Source of the DNA: Zhengitettix transpicula
Lineage: Eukaryota; Arthropoda; Insecta; Orthoptera; Tetrigidae
Length of the DNA stretch: 64,000 nucleotides
Assembly: GCA_037074705.1 (NCBI GenBank)
Contig: CM073590.1
Coordinates: forward strand, 95,224,947-95,288,946
Reading direction: 5' to 3'
The position numbers and the translations under genes are program-made. Numbering within the stretch: position 1 is the first letter of the stretch; every line of letters starts with the position of its first letter. A model generated the notes under the pieces. It searched no databases. It was not told where the DNA came from and saw nothing but the letters and a program-made list of their open reading frames with translations. This document shows, one piece after another, positions 35,003-45,815 of this stretch.

Positions 35003-35112
35003 GTGAGGGCGACATCGGCGAGAACATCAAAAAATTTGCCCGAGACACGAACCTGGCTTCATGTCTTCAACGTTTTGTGCATTCCTGCAATAAACTGTTG
35101 ATAAAACAATAA
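35003..35112 (+). CDS. Candidate terminal exon of an unidentified host gene
   Basis: An acceptor-like 'ttattattctag' ends at 35002. From 35005 a frame reads EGDIGENIKKFARDTN and continues through 'LASCLQRFVHSC' to 'KLLIKQ' and TAA at 35110-35112. A polyadenylation signal AATAAA overlaps the stop (35108-35113), and another lies at 35090. The composition (balanced charge, three cysteines over 36 residues counting two in this tail, GC-richer codons) differs from the flanking DNA and looks like real protein. I do not recognise the protein. Other exons would lie upstream, possibly outside the window or hidden among repeats. A chance match is still possible at this length. Confidence 0.4.
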
Positions 35113-35514
35113 ATCTAAAGACGATTTTGATTTTCACCGTATTATTTGAAACATAAACCAATATCATCGTCAATTTTCTTAAGTTGTAATCATAAACCTT
35201 TCTAAAAGCAATAATTAAGGGGAGACATATTTGTAAATAAATTAAATGTATTATACTAACCGTTGTATGTAAATAACGGTAAGCGATGTTTGTAGTCTTT
35301 GGAACAATAAAGAAATAACTTAAATCATTGCTGAATGATGATGATCTGATGATAATGGCTAAATAGTCGAAGGCTTCATTCTCTTTTTTAAAAAAAACAA
35401 CAATAACATGTATTTAGTATAAGATTTTAGAGACAATTTTAAATAAAAATTAAGTAAATATTTCGTTTTTTGTTCAAGAAATTTCTTTCTGAAAAATATT
35501 CGTTTTTTTTTAAT
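35113..35514. other. Unassigned AT-rich DNA
   Basis: Nothing recognised beyond the possible 3' region of the exon candidate. Confidence 0.45.
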
Positions 35515-35820
35515 TAATTATTAGAAAACAGCTAAATACAGACAAAATAAGTGATGATATAAATACCACACAAAGTTTCTGGAAACCTTGTTACTTTCTT
35601 CAGGTGCAAAGAAAACTATAAGCACAAGAGCCTATCGAGACACAACTGAACAATACAGTCGACAAAAAAAACTCGCCTGGAGCGACAGAAACGCTGTATT
35701 GTGCAGATGTGTCTCGCCATGCTCTTGTGTTTTTAGTTTTCTTAGCACCTGAAGACTTGCATAACGTAACACTTCCTTTGTCTGTATTTGGCTACTTTTT
35801 CCTTATTAAATTTCTTTATG
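35515..35820. repeat. Foldback of Penelope-like repeats with hammerhead-like core
   Basis: The layout copies the 16.8-kb foldback: outer 'agctaaatacagacaaaata' with its inverse at the right end, and inner inverse arms around 'caatacag' and 'ctgtattg'. The left arm on the minus strand has CTGAAGA (35597-35603), a stem (AAGTAAC...GGTTTCC) and GAAAC (35575-35579) then 'tttgtgtgg'. The right arm has CTGAAGA at 35749-35755 but lacks GAAA. Confidence 0.55.
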
Positions 35821-37330
35821 TCCTGTGTATTTCCCCTTCCAGTTGTCTAAAGTAGTCAATGACGAGAAAACATACCCAAGAGCTAACAAAGTGCCTTCAT
35901 TCCGCACTTGTAACGTCTGAGAATTCGGAATGGAGGTTTTTGAGCTTGGTCACGTCTTACAGCAATTCTAAATCTCTAAATGTCATTCACTGTCAGGGAT
36001 GTCTAATAAAATAATATTAGAAACTAATAACCTAGTGAGGAATAAGATTATTTTTTGTTTCGTGATCTGCTATAATCTATAAAATTTCATTGTCTTTATT
36101 TACCTTATATCTTAAAGTCTAAATTGTCAAAGAGAAAATCAGTTAAATCCTACGTTTACTGTCTCAACTCGTTTTCCATTGCAGATAAAAGAGTCCGGAC
36201 ATTCTGACAGAAAAATAACAGCTTGTATTTAATAATGCAGGAAAATTTTCTGAATACTTCCCCTAATTTAACTGTCCCTTTTGTATTATTTTACAAATGT
36301 GGTCGAATTTCGAGAAATACATAGCAGATTATTTGCGGTCTTTAATTTAATTGTATACTGAAGTATCTTCGAAGGCTTTGTAAAACATACATCTCTTACC
36401 CGATATTCATATTTCCAGGAGTCAATGCATTATTCCATAATTTTGCAAATATTTTAACTCATCCAAGTTGAGTATGTGTTGCTCTCTTTAAGGATTACAA
36501 CACACACTACCAAAAAATTCAGTGTTATTTAAGGTTTATCCTATTTTTCAAAATCAGTAAATTAATATAATGATCACAAACTATAGTTTCCACTTGTCAC
36601 TCCAAAAACTACCAAACATTCAATTATTATATCGTTACCTATTTGATATTTTCAGGATATTGTAGTTTCTTCAATGTGACACACGATAACTTATTTTTTT
36701 GTGGCCAATTTTTTAAATTTTTTTCAACCTGCGAAAGGATCTTTACGCCAACAATACAAATGATTTCCACATATACCACTTATTCTGAAATAAAAGAATC
36801 AAAGAATAACTCCAGCTGTTATACAAAAAAAAATTGTGTATCTGTAGGTTTAATATAGAAATAAATATTTTACGTGAATCACGTTCACCGGCCCGATTTA
36901 TCTCGCCCTCTGATTAAATGAAACAGAAACAATTGTACTGTCGAAGACAGACCAGCTGGAATAATTGGGAAATTTTATCAATGTTTTCATTCTCTAATTA
37001 GAATTTATTGAATTTTATCGTTATGTATTCAATTTACCGCACAAGAAGACCTGATTAGACGCGATTTCCAGGATTTCGTGCTTAAAGGCGTAAGTGTCCA
37101 TAACAGACTCAGTTCTTATCCGTACTCCGTTCCCTCTTCCCTGTTTCCGTCCCCCTCGTGAAGAGGGTATATCCGCTCGAGAACTAGGGTTACATGCCGC
37201 CTGGGTAGAACGTTCTCCACTAGAGTACACCTTCCGTTTCATAACAATTGCTAAACTGTTGAACTTCTGTCCATGATAAAATACATTAAAAATAATAATT
37301 CTAAAATATTATTCTAAAACTAATTTATTC
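35821..37330. other. Unassigned AT-rich DNA
   Basis: No gene or element recognised. A GC-richer patch at 37080-37230 has overlapping 60- to 73-codon frames on both strands without known motifs. Confidence 0.45.
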
Positions 37331-37575
37331 GTGAATAAGAAAGATAGCCAATTCAGACAAAAAAGTGATAATACCACACATCATTACTGGGATCCTTGTC
37401 CCTTTCCTCAGGTGCGAAGAAGAACCTAGAGCGACACAACTGCACTTGTCAGTTGACAAATCTCAACAGCCTTCTTCGCACCCGAGGAAAGGGACAAGGA
37501 TTCCAGAAAAGATGTGTGGTATTTATATTATCACTTTTTTGTCCGAATTCAATATCTTTCCTATTCATTATTGTC
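37331..37575. repeat. Nearly symmetric foldback with two hammerhead-like cores
   Basis: The arms (about 37331-37428 and 37476-37572) are inverse copies of nearly 95 bases, with 'ataccacacat', 'ccttgtccctttcctc' and 'gaaagatagccaattc'. Both carry the motif: minus strand CTGAGGA (37405-37411) with GAAA changed to GTAA, and plus strand CCGAGGA (37492-37498) with GAAA intact (37515-37518). Each stem is intact (AAGGGA against TCCC or TTCC). Confidence 0.6.
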
Positions 37576-38007
37576 AATAAGACGTAATTTTTTTAATTTT
37601 TTACTAATTTATTCTTTCAGTATGCAATGATAATTAATGTTTTCAGTGCTGGCACAGTAAGTTATTTATTTATGTTTGCTTCCGAATGAAATTAAAGGGT
37701 CGGTGTCATACTCCAACAAATTCTCTGAATACTGCAACTATTAAGAATTTGGAAAGTATGAGGGTTACAAAATAAAATTCAATAGCCAGTGTCAGAAATC
37801 ATTTATTTAATAATTTACTTATTGTTAAAATCTCATCCTTTCATCCCTTATTTTGAATTTCTTCAGGTGATACAAGTTAAAAGTGCAAAAGAAATCTGAA
37901 ATTGTTAATTTAGAATAAGTTTCTTCTTTTGATATAAATTTTGTATTCTAAATTATGGCTATTGCATTTATTATATATTGATTAAAATATCAGAATACAA
38001 TAAATAG
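37576..38007. other. Unassigned AT-rich DNA
   Basis: Nothing recognised. Confidence 0.5.
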
Positions 38008-38225
38008 TCCACCTCCTCGCATCATAGAGGTCCCGGGTTCGAATCCCGGTATGGGAATGTCAGTTTGTCTAGTTCTTGTCAGAAAACAAGGGTAAGACTG
38101 AAAGACTGACCATGCGTCCCTCCTACATCCGGAATTTGTCATGTAAGATGAGAGTATGGCACTTGTTCCGGTTTGATAAGACCCTAAATTGATCGTGGAC
38201 CCAAAGAAAGTGAATGAAATTAAAA
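38008..38225 (+). repeat. tRNA-related SINE (family S1), 5'-shortened
   Basis: The B box is perfect ('ggttcgaatccc', about 38036). The body repeats 'tcatgtaagatgagagtatgg' of the 16.5-kb copy, in slightly changed form, and the tail is A-rich ('gaaattaaaaaat'). The first 30 or so bases, including the A box, are missing. Confidence 0.65.
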
Positions 38226-38939
38226 AATAATATAAGAGTTGTTGAATAAAGAATTATATTTTTTGGCAATGTTCCTTTACTCATTAATGTTTCTACTGAA
38301 AGCAGGTTTAATTACTTACAATTGATGTCTCACAGTTTTTCGATTATCGTGATGAAGGGCCGAACCAATTGCTTTGAAATTGTGGTCTTGGAAAATTTTC
38401 ATTCCATCTTTATAGAATGCTCTAGTCACAGTTGTGTTTGCTGACACACCATTCATTGAGTATATAAAAATGATTTGATCACAACGTTTTTCGAAGGAAT
38501 CATATCCTATGGTGACATGTTGCATTTGTACATGTGAGGCGTCATTTACGGTTTATTAATGGAGTTACGTAATTACTAAATGAGCACATTGCTGATTAGT
38601 CGTCTGCGTTCTGTTTGGTATAGGCTACTTTCCAAGATTCTCTCCTTCATTCTATTGGATGCGTATCTCTTCGAAGAAAGGACAACTGCTCATTTTTCTA
38701 CGCAACGATAAACAACATTTCCCTGTTCTCAGAAATAAACTTTCAATTTTTCTTCGGGGTTGAAACTAACTTCCTCATCTCCACTCAATGCTGCTTACTG
38801 CCAAGATATATTTTCAAGTTTGGGTATTTATTTAATGCCCCATAGAAACAAACGACGGAACCGAACTGATATAGGTATTAATTACCATATATATTCGAAA
38901 AAAAAAGATGAATGAAAATTACAACTTATTTATATAAAA
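38226..38939. other. Unassigned AT-rich DNA
   Basis: Nothing recognised. Confidence 0.5.
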
Positions 38940-38944
38940 ATTAT

Positions 38945-38995
38945 TATATAAACGACGTTTCGTCCCAAAAAGAAACAATTTCTTGTGATGGAAAT
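38945..38995 (-). ncRNA. Hammerhead-like motif, strongly diverged
   Basis: On the minus strand 'gggacgaaacgtcg' is kept, but CTGANGA upstream is replaced by 'cacaagaaa'. I call it only because of the shared 3' core. Confidence 0.3.
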
Positions 38996-39115
38996 GAATA
39001 CTTGTGAGAACTTTAAATCCAATGGTTAAAGTTAAATATAAACTAATCACGTAGCACGATAGTTTAGTAATTATTTAATATAGTTTATTCAGTTTAACTT
39101 TATTAGATATCTTAA

Positions 39116-39998
39116 GTTACGTTTCCATTCTGAGAAATTGCAGGAACAGGTCCCGCAACAAGTCCCGACAACATGTTGTCTACTGTTTCTATTTTACCGC
39201 GACGTCTGCAATATTTGTATAGTTTGTTTGTACTGTTAATCAGATACATTGATTGAGCGAACATGGAAAACTTAGCTACTTCGATTGTTGTGGTAATAGC
39301 AGTCTGGATTCATGAACTTCTTTTTTAAAAAAAAGGCAAAAAAGACCGAGATGGTGGATTAGAACTTTTTTAGAGAGAAGGCATTCGGAAGGAGCCTATA
39401 AATTGTTGATGAGGGTACGAGAATTTTGTTAGAATGACAGAAAGTGATATTGAATTTTTACTAAACTTTATTGGCCCAACAGGAAATGTCGAGAACCATT
39501 TTAGCCACGTAAGTTTCCTTTGCACTTTTTTCTATTTAATTTGTTCTCTGAGGTATCGCGACCACTTCTTCGATGGTGCATTCCATAATACCTGAAATGC
39601 GTTTCTATTATTAGTATTCTTATGTCTTGAATTTGTAATATTCCACAACACTGTCTCCTGTTCAATAAGTCTTGTAACTTTACATTTAGGCCACTCCAAC
39701 TTAAACCAAACATTCTCACTGTCACACAACGCTGAAAATACCACAACCTGAAACAAGAACGCCGCTTTTGAGGGTAGGTTAGGACCTGGACCGCGAGTGT
39801 AGGCTGCACTGCGCATGCGCGTGTAATGGTAACATGTTGAAGTCCGTTTCCATTGTCCATGCAACAAGTTGCCAACACAAGTGTTCCCCAGTCACTTGTC
39901 CCACAAACTTTTTGCAGACTGTTTCCATCGCAACAAATTTTCAGACACATGTGCCGGTAACATGTTGTGGGACAAATTTGTAGTAATGGAAACGTACC
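39116..39998 (+). mobile_element. PIF/Harbinger-like element, decayed
   Basis: Ends are inverse copies ('gttacgtttccatt' and, inverted, 'ggtacgtttccatt') with further inverse blocks around 'aacatgttg'. The span is 883 bases. Between them, broken plus-strand frames give 'RPRWWIRTFLERRHSEG' (about 39345-39400) and then 'FVRMTESDIEFLLNFIGP' (about 39425-39480), the N-terminal signature of Harbinger-type transposases and HARBI1-like proteins. The DDE nuclease domain is absent. Flanking TAA (39113-39115) and TTC (39999-40001) do not match, so the target duplication is lost or eroded. Confidence 0.6.
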
Positions 39999-40149
39999 TT
40001 CAGCAATGGTTGAGAACTTGACAAGTTAGACGGCGACGGACATTCCAAACTAAACTGCCAAGTTTCTCAATCCTTGACGTGCCTGTGGGTTAAATCTTGA
40101 TATTAAGAGATCCGAATATTTATTCGACTAGATGAACCAAGCTATCTTA

Positions 40150-40972
40150 GAGCTAGGGCACACTTGCAATTTTCAGTTGCGCAATCGTTTGATTGCATAT
40201 TTGTGTCGTATGGAGTATTATGGAGCTGCGCACACATGCAACTGAGACTGAATTACTAGTTTCAACCACTAAACAGTTTGTTTTTTAACTCAAACTTTTC
40301 AGTTGCATATAGTTGCGCAATAGCCGTCTGTCCCATTGAATTGAATGGTGGTGAGCTCACTTGCAATCCAACTGTTGCATACTTGTAGTTGACATTTGAT
40401 ATCTCAAGAAATCTTAACAAATCAATTTCAACAAAATGATAGGTGAGTCAAATTATTAATTTTTGAACCAGTTTTTATAATAATTTATTCAGAACACAAA
40501 TAAACAATAAAAATTCTTGAAAAAATATGAAATAAAATTGAGCACTAAAATATTTAAACAATGAATTTCACAGAAATTGATGACTTCTTCTCCATCTCTT
40601 GTCCTGTCGCGTAAAAGAAGGAGGAATGAGATCAAGAAGCTCATCAAAACTTTTCAAACTCATTCTGTCGTAATTAAAAAATTTCGCTGGATGACCTCTT
40701 AAATCTCCATACAGTTTATGGAATTGCCCCTTCACGCTACGCTGTGCCGTCAAGGGATGAAGCCAAAAACGCCTTTTTGATTTTTTCTTCCTTCTCATCT
40801 CAAGAACACACAACGCTGCCACCTGTATGAAGTCCATCTAGCAACTGTAGTTGCATCCTCATGTGTGCCCATACGTAGCAACCAAACTGTTTAGTTGCCT
40901 GTTGTGTGCCCAAAACTATGCAACTGCGACTAAACAGTTGCGCAACTGAAAATTGCAAGTGTGCCCTAGCCC
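40150..40972 (-). mobile_element. PIF/Harbinger element, internally deleted, with TTA target duplication
   Basis: The terminal inverted repeats are long and nearly identical: 'ctagggcacacttgcaattt' plus 'tcagttgcgcaa' at the left, with the exact inverse at the right. TTA flanks both sides (40147-40149 and 40973-40975), the 3-base target preference of PIF/Harbinger. Further subterminal copies of 'agttgcgcaa' may be transposase sites. It is 823 bases long, far short of an autonomous element (which also encodes a DDE nuclease and a Myb-like protein), so it would need enzymes from elsewhere. Confidence 0.85.
40568..40837 (-). pseudogene. Harbinger transposase, N-terminal fragment
   Basis: The 89-codon frame begins MDFIQVAALCVLEMRRKKKS, then has 'RFWLHPLTAQRSVKGQFHKL' (the WxxP block) and 'FFNYDRMSLKSFDELLDLI' (the FRMS...F..LL block). 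These are the ordered N-terminal motifs of PIF/Harbinger transposases and of the host protein HARBI1 derived from them. The frame then runs into stops. The catalytic D, D and E residues lie in the missing part. The frame itself is free of stops, so the internal deletion may be recent relative to the others here. Confidence 0.75.
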
Positions 40973-40975
40973 TTA

Positions 40976-41219
40976 TGGATCAAACTAAGTAGTTTCCGTA
41001 ATTCAAATAAATAATTGTCAATAAACGTTTCCTTCAATTTTTTAACATTAAATCCCACGCCGCTACAATCAACATTTAATTAATGAAATAAAATAATGTC
41101 AATTGCAGAGAACAAAATACAATAACTTAAATCAATATTATTAAACTTTATTTTACTGTATTTTATGGCCATTAATAATAATATAATATTTTAAGATTTT
41201 CAAATAATTTTCAATTATG
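40976..41219. other. Unassigned AT-rich DNA
   Basis: Nothing recognised. Confidence 0.5.
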
Positions 41220-41690
41220 TAATATGGATGGAAAAATATCGACCGGACCGGAAATCGAACCCAGGACCTTCCGCTCGGGCGGCGGCTCAGACACTAATCG
41301 ACTACCGACCCGGTGGGACATTCTTCGATCCTGAAGCCAAATTTACTCCGCCTACAATGTACTTATATCTCAATCCTTCATGTCACTTTCAGGATCTAAT
41401 GAAATCTGATTGTAGGTGTTTTTATACAAATTCAAAGAAATCCACGAAAGCTTATTCAAGCCTCGAATCATAGTTAAATTTTAAGAAAGGAATATGGATG
41501 GAAAAATGTCGACCCGACAGGTAATCGAACAAAAGACCTTCCGCTTACTGGGCGGCTAAGCCAATCCTGGGTCCTGGATTCCAGTCCCGGTCCGGTCGAC
41601 ATTTTTCCATCCATATTCCTTAATTAAAATTGAACTATGATTTGAGGCTTGAATAAGCTTCCGTGGATTTGTATAATTTTCAATTTGAAC
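41220..41690. repeat. Cluster of SINE-like units (family S3) in inverted orientation
   Basis: The unit end 'atatggatggaaaaat' followed by 'tcgac' occurs at 41223 and 41491 on the plus strand and as its inverse at 41597-41622. On the minus strand the first unit has a perfect B-box-like 'gggttcgatttcc' (about 41255). The arms 41440-41520 and 41583-41668 are inverse copies ('aagcttattcaagcctc', 'aatcatagtt'), forming a hairpin of about 80-base arms. The loop still carries pieces of the tRNA-like head. Confidence 0.6.
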
Positions 41691-42480
41691 TGAATTTGAT
41701 TAAATAATGGGCGATCTCCTTTTTTCACAGACCTATATCTATTTTATCCCCTCATTATTGCTGTATAGATATTTATTTTAACCACTGTACCTGTCGTTCC
41801 TCGGTGTCCTTACACGACTAACAATACTAAACAGTAATTTTTCTCGGTTGAAACACTGAGTCTACGAACTTCAGAGAAACCGACGTGTGTCAACATTCTT
41901 CCTAGAGCATGTAACAAGGACATGTCGCAGTTGCTCCACCGTCTTGACCTTCATCGGCTTACTGCGTAATTATTATAAAAATCAAAACATTTTAAATAAT
42001 GTTTCATTCCGATTATTTTCTTAATCTTGGAGAGGCCGGAAATTCCAACATAGAGCAACGGTGAATTTCTTCAGCAATAATAATTTTCTGCCAGTTACAT
42101 CAATTTAGTAATTTTTTACGAAATTAACTATAGTTTCAACTTGAATGTCACTGCACACAAATCTATGTATCGTATGTCACATATGCAATACGGAAATGCG
42201 AATGTGGACGGGGGAATACTCCCACACTAATACAAAAATTAACCGGAAACTCATCAACCACGAGTCTTACCTATCATGCACGTGTTAATTTTGCTTTTAA
42301 AGCGGTCAATGTTTATTTGGCCTGTATCGCTAGCTATGGTATTGTTGATAAATGGTTGAATAAAACGAGCAAAACAGGCTAATACATACAAGCATTTCAA
42401 TTACGTATAGAATGGCGGAGACGTCCTGAATGGGAAACTATTTTCAACACAATTAGCCTACAATGTAAGCCTGCACATTT
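41691..42480. other. Unassigned AT-rich DNA
   Basis: Nothing recognised. Confidence 0.5.
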
Positions 42481-42489
42481 AGCGGGACG

Positions 42490-42790
42490 CTAATGAGGAT
42501 CTATGTTTTGCAGATAATCGTCAACGAGTTATGCACCGATACAGTTAAACGTGGAGGATTTGAAGAGAGTGCTTCGGGGAGACGGATTGCATCAACGCCA
42601 ATTACGAGGCTCCGGACGGTGCTAAGTGGAGCGCATTTGTTTACTGTGGAGAGATTTATCACGCGACGCTGCGAGTTACAGCTACAAGTATATTTACCGG
42701 AGCGCGGCCGCAGGTTGACGTAATGTGATGTATGGCCGCTCCTGACAAAGCTGCGGCCTCCGCAACAAATTAGATCTCCTCAAGGTAATG
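42490..42790. other. GC-rich, CpG-rich island, possible exon
   Basis: The stretch is much richer in GC and CpG than its surroundings. An acceptor-like 'tatgttttgcag' ends at about 42513, and the plus-strand frame stays open to 42723. A donor-like 'caaggtaatg' stands near 42784. The translation ('KRGGFEESASGRRIAS') has no domain I recognise. Non-coding first exon or promoter DNA is as likely. Confidence 0.25.
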
Positions 42791-43186
42791 GCCCGCCACT
42801 GGTAAACACCGTTTCCCTGATTTCAGGCAATTTTTTTGGTTATTTCTCAATCGGATGACTTGTTTTTGAGATTCCTTGCTTCTCTCATTTTGTTCCAAGT
42901 TCTTAAACTTATTCTACTTACAACATTATATGTAATGTTATCCTTTAACATACAACACTTTTCCTCTTATACTTTTATTTACACTACCTTGATCTGTAAT
43001 TAACAGCATGTTCTACGTGTATTTTATATGTAAACTGATTTTACCACATATTATTTCAATATATCCTCACTACTTATCCATTCCACTCGTTCCCTCAACT
43101 CTTGAGCACTGTTTATAGATAAAAATCTTTAAATCCTTTTCTCCCAAAGTCAATCAGATACACAGTAACTACTTAGACAGTCATCC

Positions 43187-43460
43187 CTCTGTGAAACAGC
43201 AAACTCTTCTCCCACTATCGGAAGGGCGTGGGACAAGAACCCAATGCCCGACCTACCTGATGCAGGTTTTTCTGGGGTTTTCCTTGCATTTCTTTAGGCG
43301 AATGCCAGGTAGGATCCTTAAAATATAGCCCGGGGGCCCTTGTTAACCCTTGGCTACCTTCCTCTACCCTTCCACATCCCCCCTTTCAAATCCCTTCCTA
43401 TGCTATTAAAGGGGAGTTGCCCAAAGTGGATCACCCTCATGTAGCCTGTTGCCACAAAAA
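43187..43460 (+). repeat. Family A retroposon, 5'-truncated
   Basis: The copy starts inside the family at 'acagcaaactcttctcccac' and runs through the 3' block to an A-rich tail (43450-43483, with T interruptions). 'gtgaaa' stands just before the copy and just after the tail, a short possible target duplication. Confidence 0.75.
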
Positions 43461-43490
43461 ATAAAAAAATAAAAATAAAAAAGTGAAATT

Positions 43491-45288
43491 AAACTGAACC
43501 ATGTAGGTTAATGTCTGAAGTGGAATACCCAAGCACCCGAAGACGAACAGTACCTTCTTTTTATTACTGGATGCTTCAGTCTTTTTCCCCGTGTCTTTTA
43601 ATGATACTTCTGGACGCTACGTGTTGGATATTCATAAGCCGAAAAACCTTCACATATAGGCAACAAATTACACACCTGTAAGCAGCGTAACTCATTGAGA
43701 GAACTTGTACGCGTTTCGTGGATTATACCTACTGTGTCAGAGCGAGCTGCCTCAAATGTGCCCACTCCCGATAGGATCGACAAACGTACAGTCGACCCAC
43801 TCCTCTGAGTTAGTCGTGAGAGAGGTTAAATTTTGTTCCAATTAATGCATGTGTGAAGCAGCAAAAGTTAAATATCCACATTCCCAACACATGCTCTATC
43901 GAGTAATGGTTTCTTTCCTCCACACAACGACACCAGGATAAGATTATTTATGAATGATGTTAGAGTTGTTCTTACAACACTTTAATATTACGGGGGGATT
44001 TATTTGAGTTAATATTTTGATTATAATTTAATTTAATTAATTAACTGATGTCGTTTATTAACAAATTAAAAGGCACAATTATTAATTTCCATGAATATAT
44101 ATTAGATAATTAAATAGCCTAATAACAAACAAAATCAAGTGCTAAATACAATACTATTTAATATAGGACTTCTGATATTTGGCTATTTATTTATCTAGTT
44201 ATTATATATTTAACACAGATGTATTATATATTTAACTGAAATTACAGTTTTAATAAATAAATTGAAAATATTTATTAATGCAGATCTTACTCTCGAGAGC
44301 AAAAACAATTTCTTCGTAGCATCTCTAGGAAACGTGAGCGTAATGTAAGGAAATAAAAATTGAAAAGCAAGTATCGTGCTTAGGCGAGAATGTTGTTCAA
44401 TAACTAAAATATTGGAGCTATTCCATTTACCAATATCACGCTGACCGTTGGAAATATTCCTGTTCGTGAGGTCCTCCAGAACTTGTACGGAACCGTTGCT
44501 CGTTGTATTGGCGTCGTTATTTCACACAATATTTATATTTGAATTCGGTTTCCTACAGTAAATTTAACTTTAAAACTATCATTGGAGCACATAAATTTGT
44601 CAGAACTAAGTCAACCAGAAATGCAATAGCGATATACAATAATAGCGGTGAGGGTGTTAGATTAATTAACTAAATTGTATATACGAAATTTAAACCGTAC
44701 TAACGTTTTTGAGAACTGTTACTTAATAATTAAAATATATTGCTACATTATTTCAGACAGTCAATTGTGAATTAAGATTGAATTTCGAAACAAATTTTCT
44801 AAGGCTTCATCGCATGTAATTGCGCATTTTAATCTGATTAAAAGAAAAATGTCTTATGTTCAATCAAAAACAGATTTAGATTTTTTTTAAAGGAAGATAA
44901 TAATGCTTGGAAAATTAAGTCTGAAAAAAATGAGGTTATAATTCGGGTACAACCACAAATAACTTCAACGTTCTCGTGTTGGTTGCCTGTACAAATAGAC
45001 AGATATTTTATAGAAGAAAACAAATAAATGTGAACTGTATCAATGGAAGAATTTCATTATTGACGATTCGTGGCGCTTATTTACAGACTTCGGCTGAATA
45101 TTACTTAAATTTCCGTCGTTTTACTGCCTCATTTAAAATAATATTTTCTTAATGTAGTTCCTCCTGATTTCTCAGAAGTGAAACAACATTGAGCTCCACC
45201 CGTCTTCCAAAAATTCTCTCCCAGATTCGAATACAAACCACTCGCCATATAAATACTTGTCTGACAATTACAGTTCCTCTATTGAAGC
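43491..45288. other. Unassigned AT-rich DNA
   Basis: Nothing recognised. Short frames, such as 43598-43783 minus, lack motifs. Confidence 0.5.
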
Positions 45289-45815
45289 TGTCTGCGAGGG
45301 CTATTTTCTCTTTCTCGCAGGCAGAACCTTGTAGGAGAGACAAGAAGGGGCTACCCTTGGGGATGCCTTTTCCTCTCTCCGTTTTTGAAATAAGGTTCCC
45401 ACAAGCCGAGGCACCTCGGTCTGTTTTGAGAGGTGTATGTTCCGGAGTCTCAGACCTTGGGCATACGGTAAGAGTTGTTCGCTGTTCCCATTGAACAGTC
45501 GGCCAGCTGCCTCCTAAACTGGTCGAGGTACGGAGAAGGGAATGCTGCGTCCCCAAAGAAAACTCTTCTCCCGCTATCTGAAGGGCGTGGGACAAGTACC
45601 CAATGCCCGACCTACCTGATGCAGGTTTTTCCTGCATTACTTTTAGGCGAATACCGGGTAGGATCCTTAAAATATAGCCCGGGGGCCCTAGTTAACCCTT
45701 GGATCCCTTCCTCTACCCTTCCACATCCCCCCTTTCAAATCCCTTCCTATGCTATTAAAGGGGAGTTGCCACCATGTGGATTACCCTCATGTAGCCTGTT
45801 ACCCTTAAAAAAACA
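45289..45815 (+). mobile_element. Family A retroposon, nearly full length
   Basis: The 5' hairpin 'ctgcgagg...ctcgcagg', the 'ggggatgcc' block, the centre and the 3' block are all present, with an A run at 45806-45812. A short deletion removes 'tagggttt' after 'gcaggttttt'. Open frames over it on both strands (up to 162 codons) are shadows of a conserved repeat and have no protein match I know. Confidence 0.75.

Noticed and set aside
38016..38060. tRNA gene
   Set aside because: The B box is perfect, but the acceptor stem and anticodon arm do not form and the A box is missing. The flanks show a SINE.
39501..39950. 149-codon protein gene on the minus strand
   Set aside because: It lies inside the Harbinger-like element and antisense to its transposase remnant, and reads through subterminal inverted repeats. 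It has no known motif.
41240..41330. tRNA gene on the minus strand
   Set aside because: Only the B-box half resembles a tRNA. The unit repeats nearby with a shared non-tRNA tail, so it is a SINE.
45149..45637. 162-codon protein gene on the minus strand
   Set aside because: It is the antisense of family A. Other family A copies carry stops or frameshifts at equivalent positions.
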